Shown piece by piece: positions 62,709 through 64,000 of a stretch of 64,000 nucleotides of DNA. Every line of letters begins with the position of its first letter. Position 1 is the stretch's first letter. The notes under the pieces are model-generated. The model saw only the letters and a program-made list of their open reading frames with translations. It did not search any database and had not been told where the DNA came from. The position numbers and the translations under genes are program-made. This stretch comes from Plantago ovata (Eukaryota; Streptophyta; Magnoliopsida; Lamiales; Plantaginaceae), in NCBI GenBank assembly GCA_028274465.1, contig CM051458.1, positions 53,309,253-53,373,252 on the forward strand, in the 5' to 3' direction.

Positions 62709-64000
62709 ATGGCTCGTCCACTTTTGAAATCATGAGTTCAACCCAACAAAGCACTGATGAGAGGTCCTGCTATTGTTCTTTCTGCTGCAACTCGAGATTT
62801 GGAAATCAAAAGTTGCATGTTCCAGCAACTCCCGATGTTCTATGGGTTGGCTAGGGAGGATGTTATGGGATACTTGAATGATATTGATAATTTCGTCAAC
62901 AATCTTCCAAGGCCCGGAGCAGGGATAACGGATGATGAGCTGAGGATGAAGGTTTTTGCTATGGGGCTTGGTGATAAAGCCAAGGCATGGTTAGGCTCTC
63001 TGGAAGCCGGATGGGCCAAGGTGTATTCTGCTTTTATGGACAAATATTTTCCCCATACTTTGACCACCGCGCTGAAGGCGCAAATTACTGGTTTCAAACA
63101 AGACTATGATGAGACCATCTACACCGCTTTCGAGAGGTTCAAGGACCTCATGCACAAGTGTCCACACAATGGTTTTGAGCTTCCTGATCTTGTCCATCAC
63201 TTCTACAGTGGACTCACATATGAGTGTCAACAGGTGGTGGATTTCCAATGCCGTGGTACTATCTGAGAGGAGACCGCCGAGGATGTGTGGGCGTGTTTCG
63301 AAAGGCTTGCTAAAGGATCTCAGTTCAAGGATCCAAGAGCAATGGTTAGGAGGCGTGGAACTGAGGCTCCACCAAACCAGGAGATTCCAATGCATGAAGT
63401 GAATGATGTGAGTGGCGATATGTTCGAAGGTTTCGCCAATCAGATGAGGCAAGCTCTAAGTGGCCTAACCGGAACATGTCTCTCCAACGAGGTATATGGG
63501 GTGTGCAAGAATTATGGGCATGGGACTCATATGGGTAGATCAGATCTAGCACGAGAAGATGTTCACTGGGTAAACCGTAGTAATCCTACTCCTAAGGTCG
63601 AAGCATCTACATCCAAGTAAGCAACTCTCTTGGATAATTTACAGAAATTGGTGGATTTCACCCATGTATTTTTGAAGAGATACGAGGAGGATTCGGCGAA
63701 GATCAATTCTCGTCTGGATCAATTGGAAGCTAGAGCTAGTAGAGAGCAGGGGAAGTTACATAGCAACACTGAGAGGTCCATGCCGATCAACTTGGTGGGA
63801 GATCTTCCGGTGGAAATCACCATTAAGCAAGTTGCTGCGTGCGAGTGTGGTGCAAAAGACGAGCCTCCATTTTCCAAGGAGGAAGATAAAGATCTGGGAC
63901 TCAACGTAAGTAATGAAGAACCTAAGGATCCTAAACCAATTCCTGATAGCTTTGATGTTAAGGTTGGGATTGGTAGTCTCGATGACGTCCGTGCTACACT
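62709..64000 (+). pseudogene. gag-pro: gag-protease of element H, 5'-truncated and mutated
   Basis: About 58 N-terminal residues of the family Gag are absent; homology starts at MARPLLKS, with a TGA at 62733. The Gag core is well kept (KVYSAFMDKYFPHTLTTALK). TGA at 63264, TAA at 63618. The zinc knuckle has lost two Cys (VYGVCKNYGHGTHMGRS). The Arg/Gly-rich segment is deleted near 63575. The acidic linker and the protease start continue to the window end. Confidence 0.88.

Larger units (their letters stand above)
61150..64000 (+). mobile_element. Athila-like element H, 5' half
   Basis: 5' LTR 61150-62486, PBS 62490-62507 (one C to T), gag-protease from 62709 running off the window end inside the protease. 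Inserted in ORF2 of element D. Confidence 0.9.

Overview
This window is plant nuclear DNA that consists entirely, as far as I can see, of nested LTR retrotransposons. I found no host gene, rRNA, tRNA or CRISPR. Three things point to a flowering plant. One is a Ty1/copia element of Sirevirus type: LTRs opening TGTTGG with a G-run and GTGAATAG, and a primer-binding site identical to the 3' end of plant initiator-Met tRNA. The second is a family of Ty3/gypsy Athila/Tat-like elements with a tRNA-Asp primer site. The third is an accessory ORF resembling the 'putative plant transposon protein' domain. The species cannot be told from this sequence. Two runs of exactly 100 N (11581-11680, 39047-39146) are scaffold gaps.

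Left block (1-39046). The tail of one Athila-like element (Z, 1-1249) runs into an LTR (1250-2557) that is also the 5' LTR of the next element (G). G's gag is split by the Sirevirus (3294-23297, minus strand, TSD CATCT). G's 3' tail is split by element E (25955-37883, minus strand, TSD GGTAG). The 5' LTR of E is itself split by element F (31768-37289, plus strand, TSD GCTCC). G ends in an LTR (38323 onward) that runs into the second gap.

Right block (39147-64000). Element B (39156-55992, minus strand, TSD ATCTG) sits inside element C (ORF2 at 56772-58106, 3' LTR 59601-60798). B's gag-protease frame is interrupted by element A (43876-52783, plus strand, TSD GAGAA). C abuts a fragment of a further element D, whose ORF2 is cut by element H (61150 to beyond the window end).

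The Athila-like family encodes Gag with a CCHC knuckle plus an aspartic protease. No reverse transcriptase or integrase is seen, so these are TR-GAG-like non-autonomous elements that would need a partner. Some copies also carry ORF2, preceded by a conserved 5'-UTR intron of about 540-552 nt and an array of GC-rich palindromes. The same palindrome type sits just upstream of the TATA box in the LTRs. ORF2 has been lost in G, E and F at different breakpoints.

The Sirevirus carries gag, protease, integrase, RT and RNase H, all broken by frameshifts. Beyond pol it has an unusually large 3' region of about 5.3 kb (10531 down to 5240) encoding acidic and basic, probably disordered, coiled-coil proteins with nuclear-localisation-like motifs. 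This region contains several GT-AG intron-like segments and a TATA-like box upstream. A short word, TTGCTGA(AA)/(TT)TCAGCAA, is repeated at remarkable density across the LTRs, non-coding and coding parts. A 4.2 kb block of the region is present twice around the first gap and is probably a false duplication, which would make the true element about 15.7 kb.
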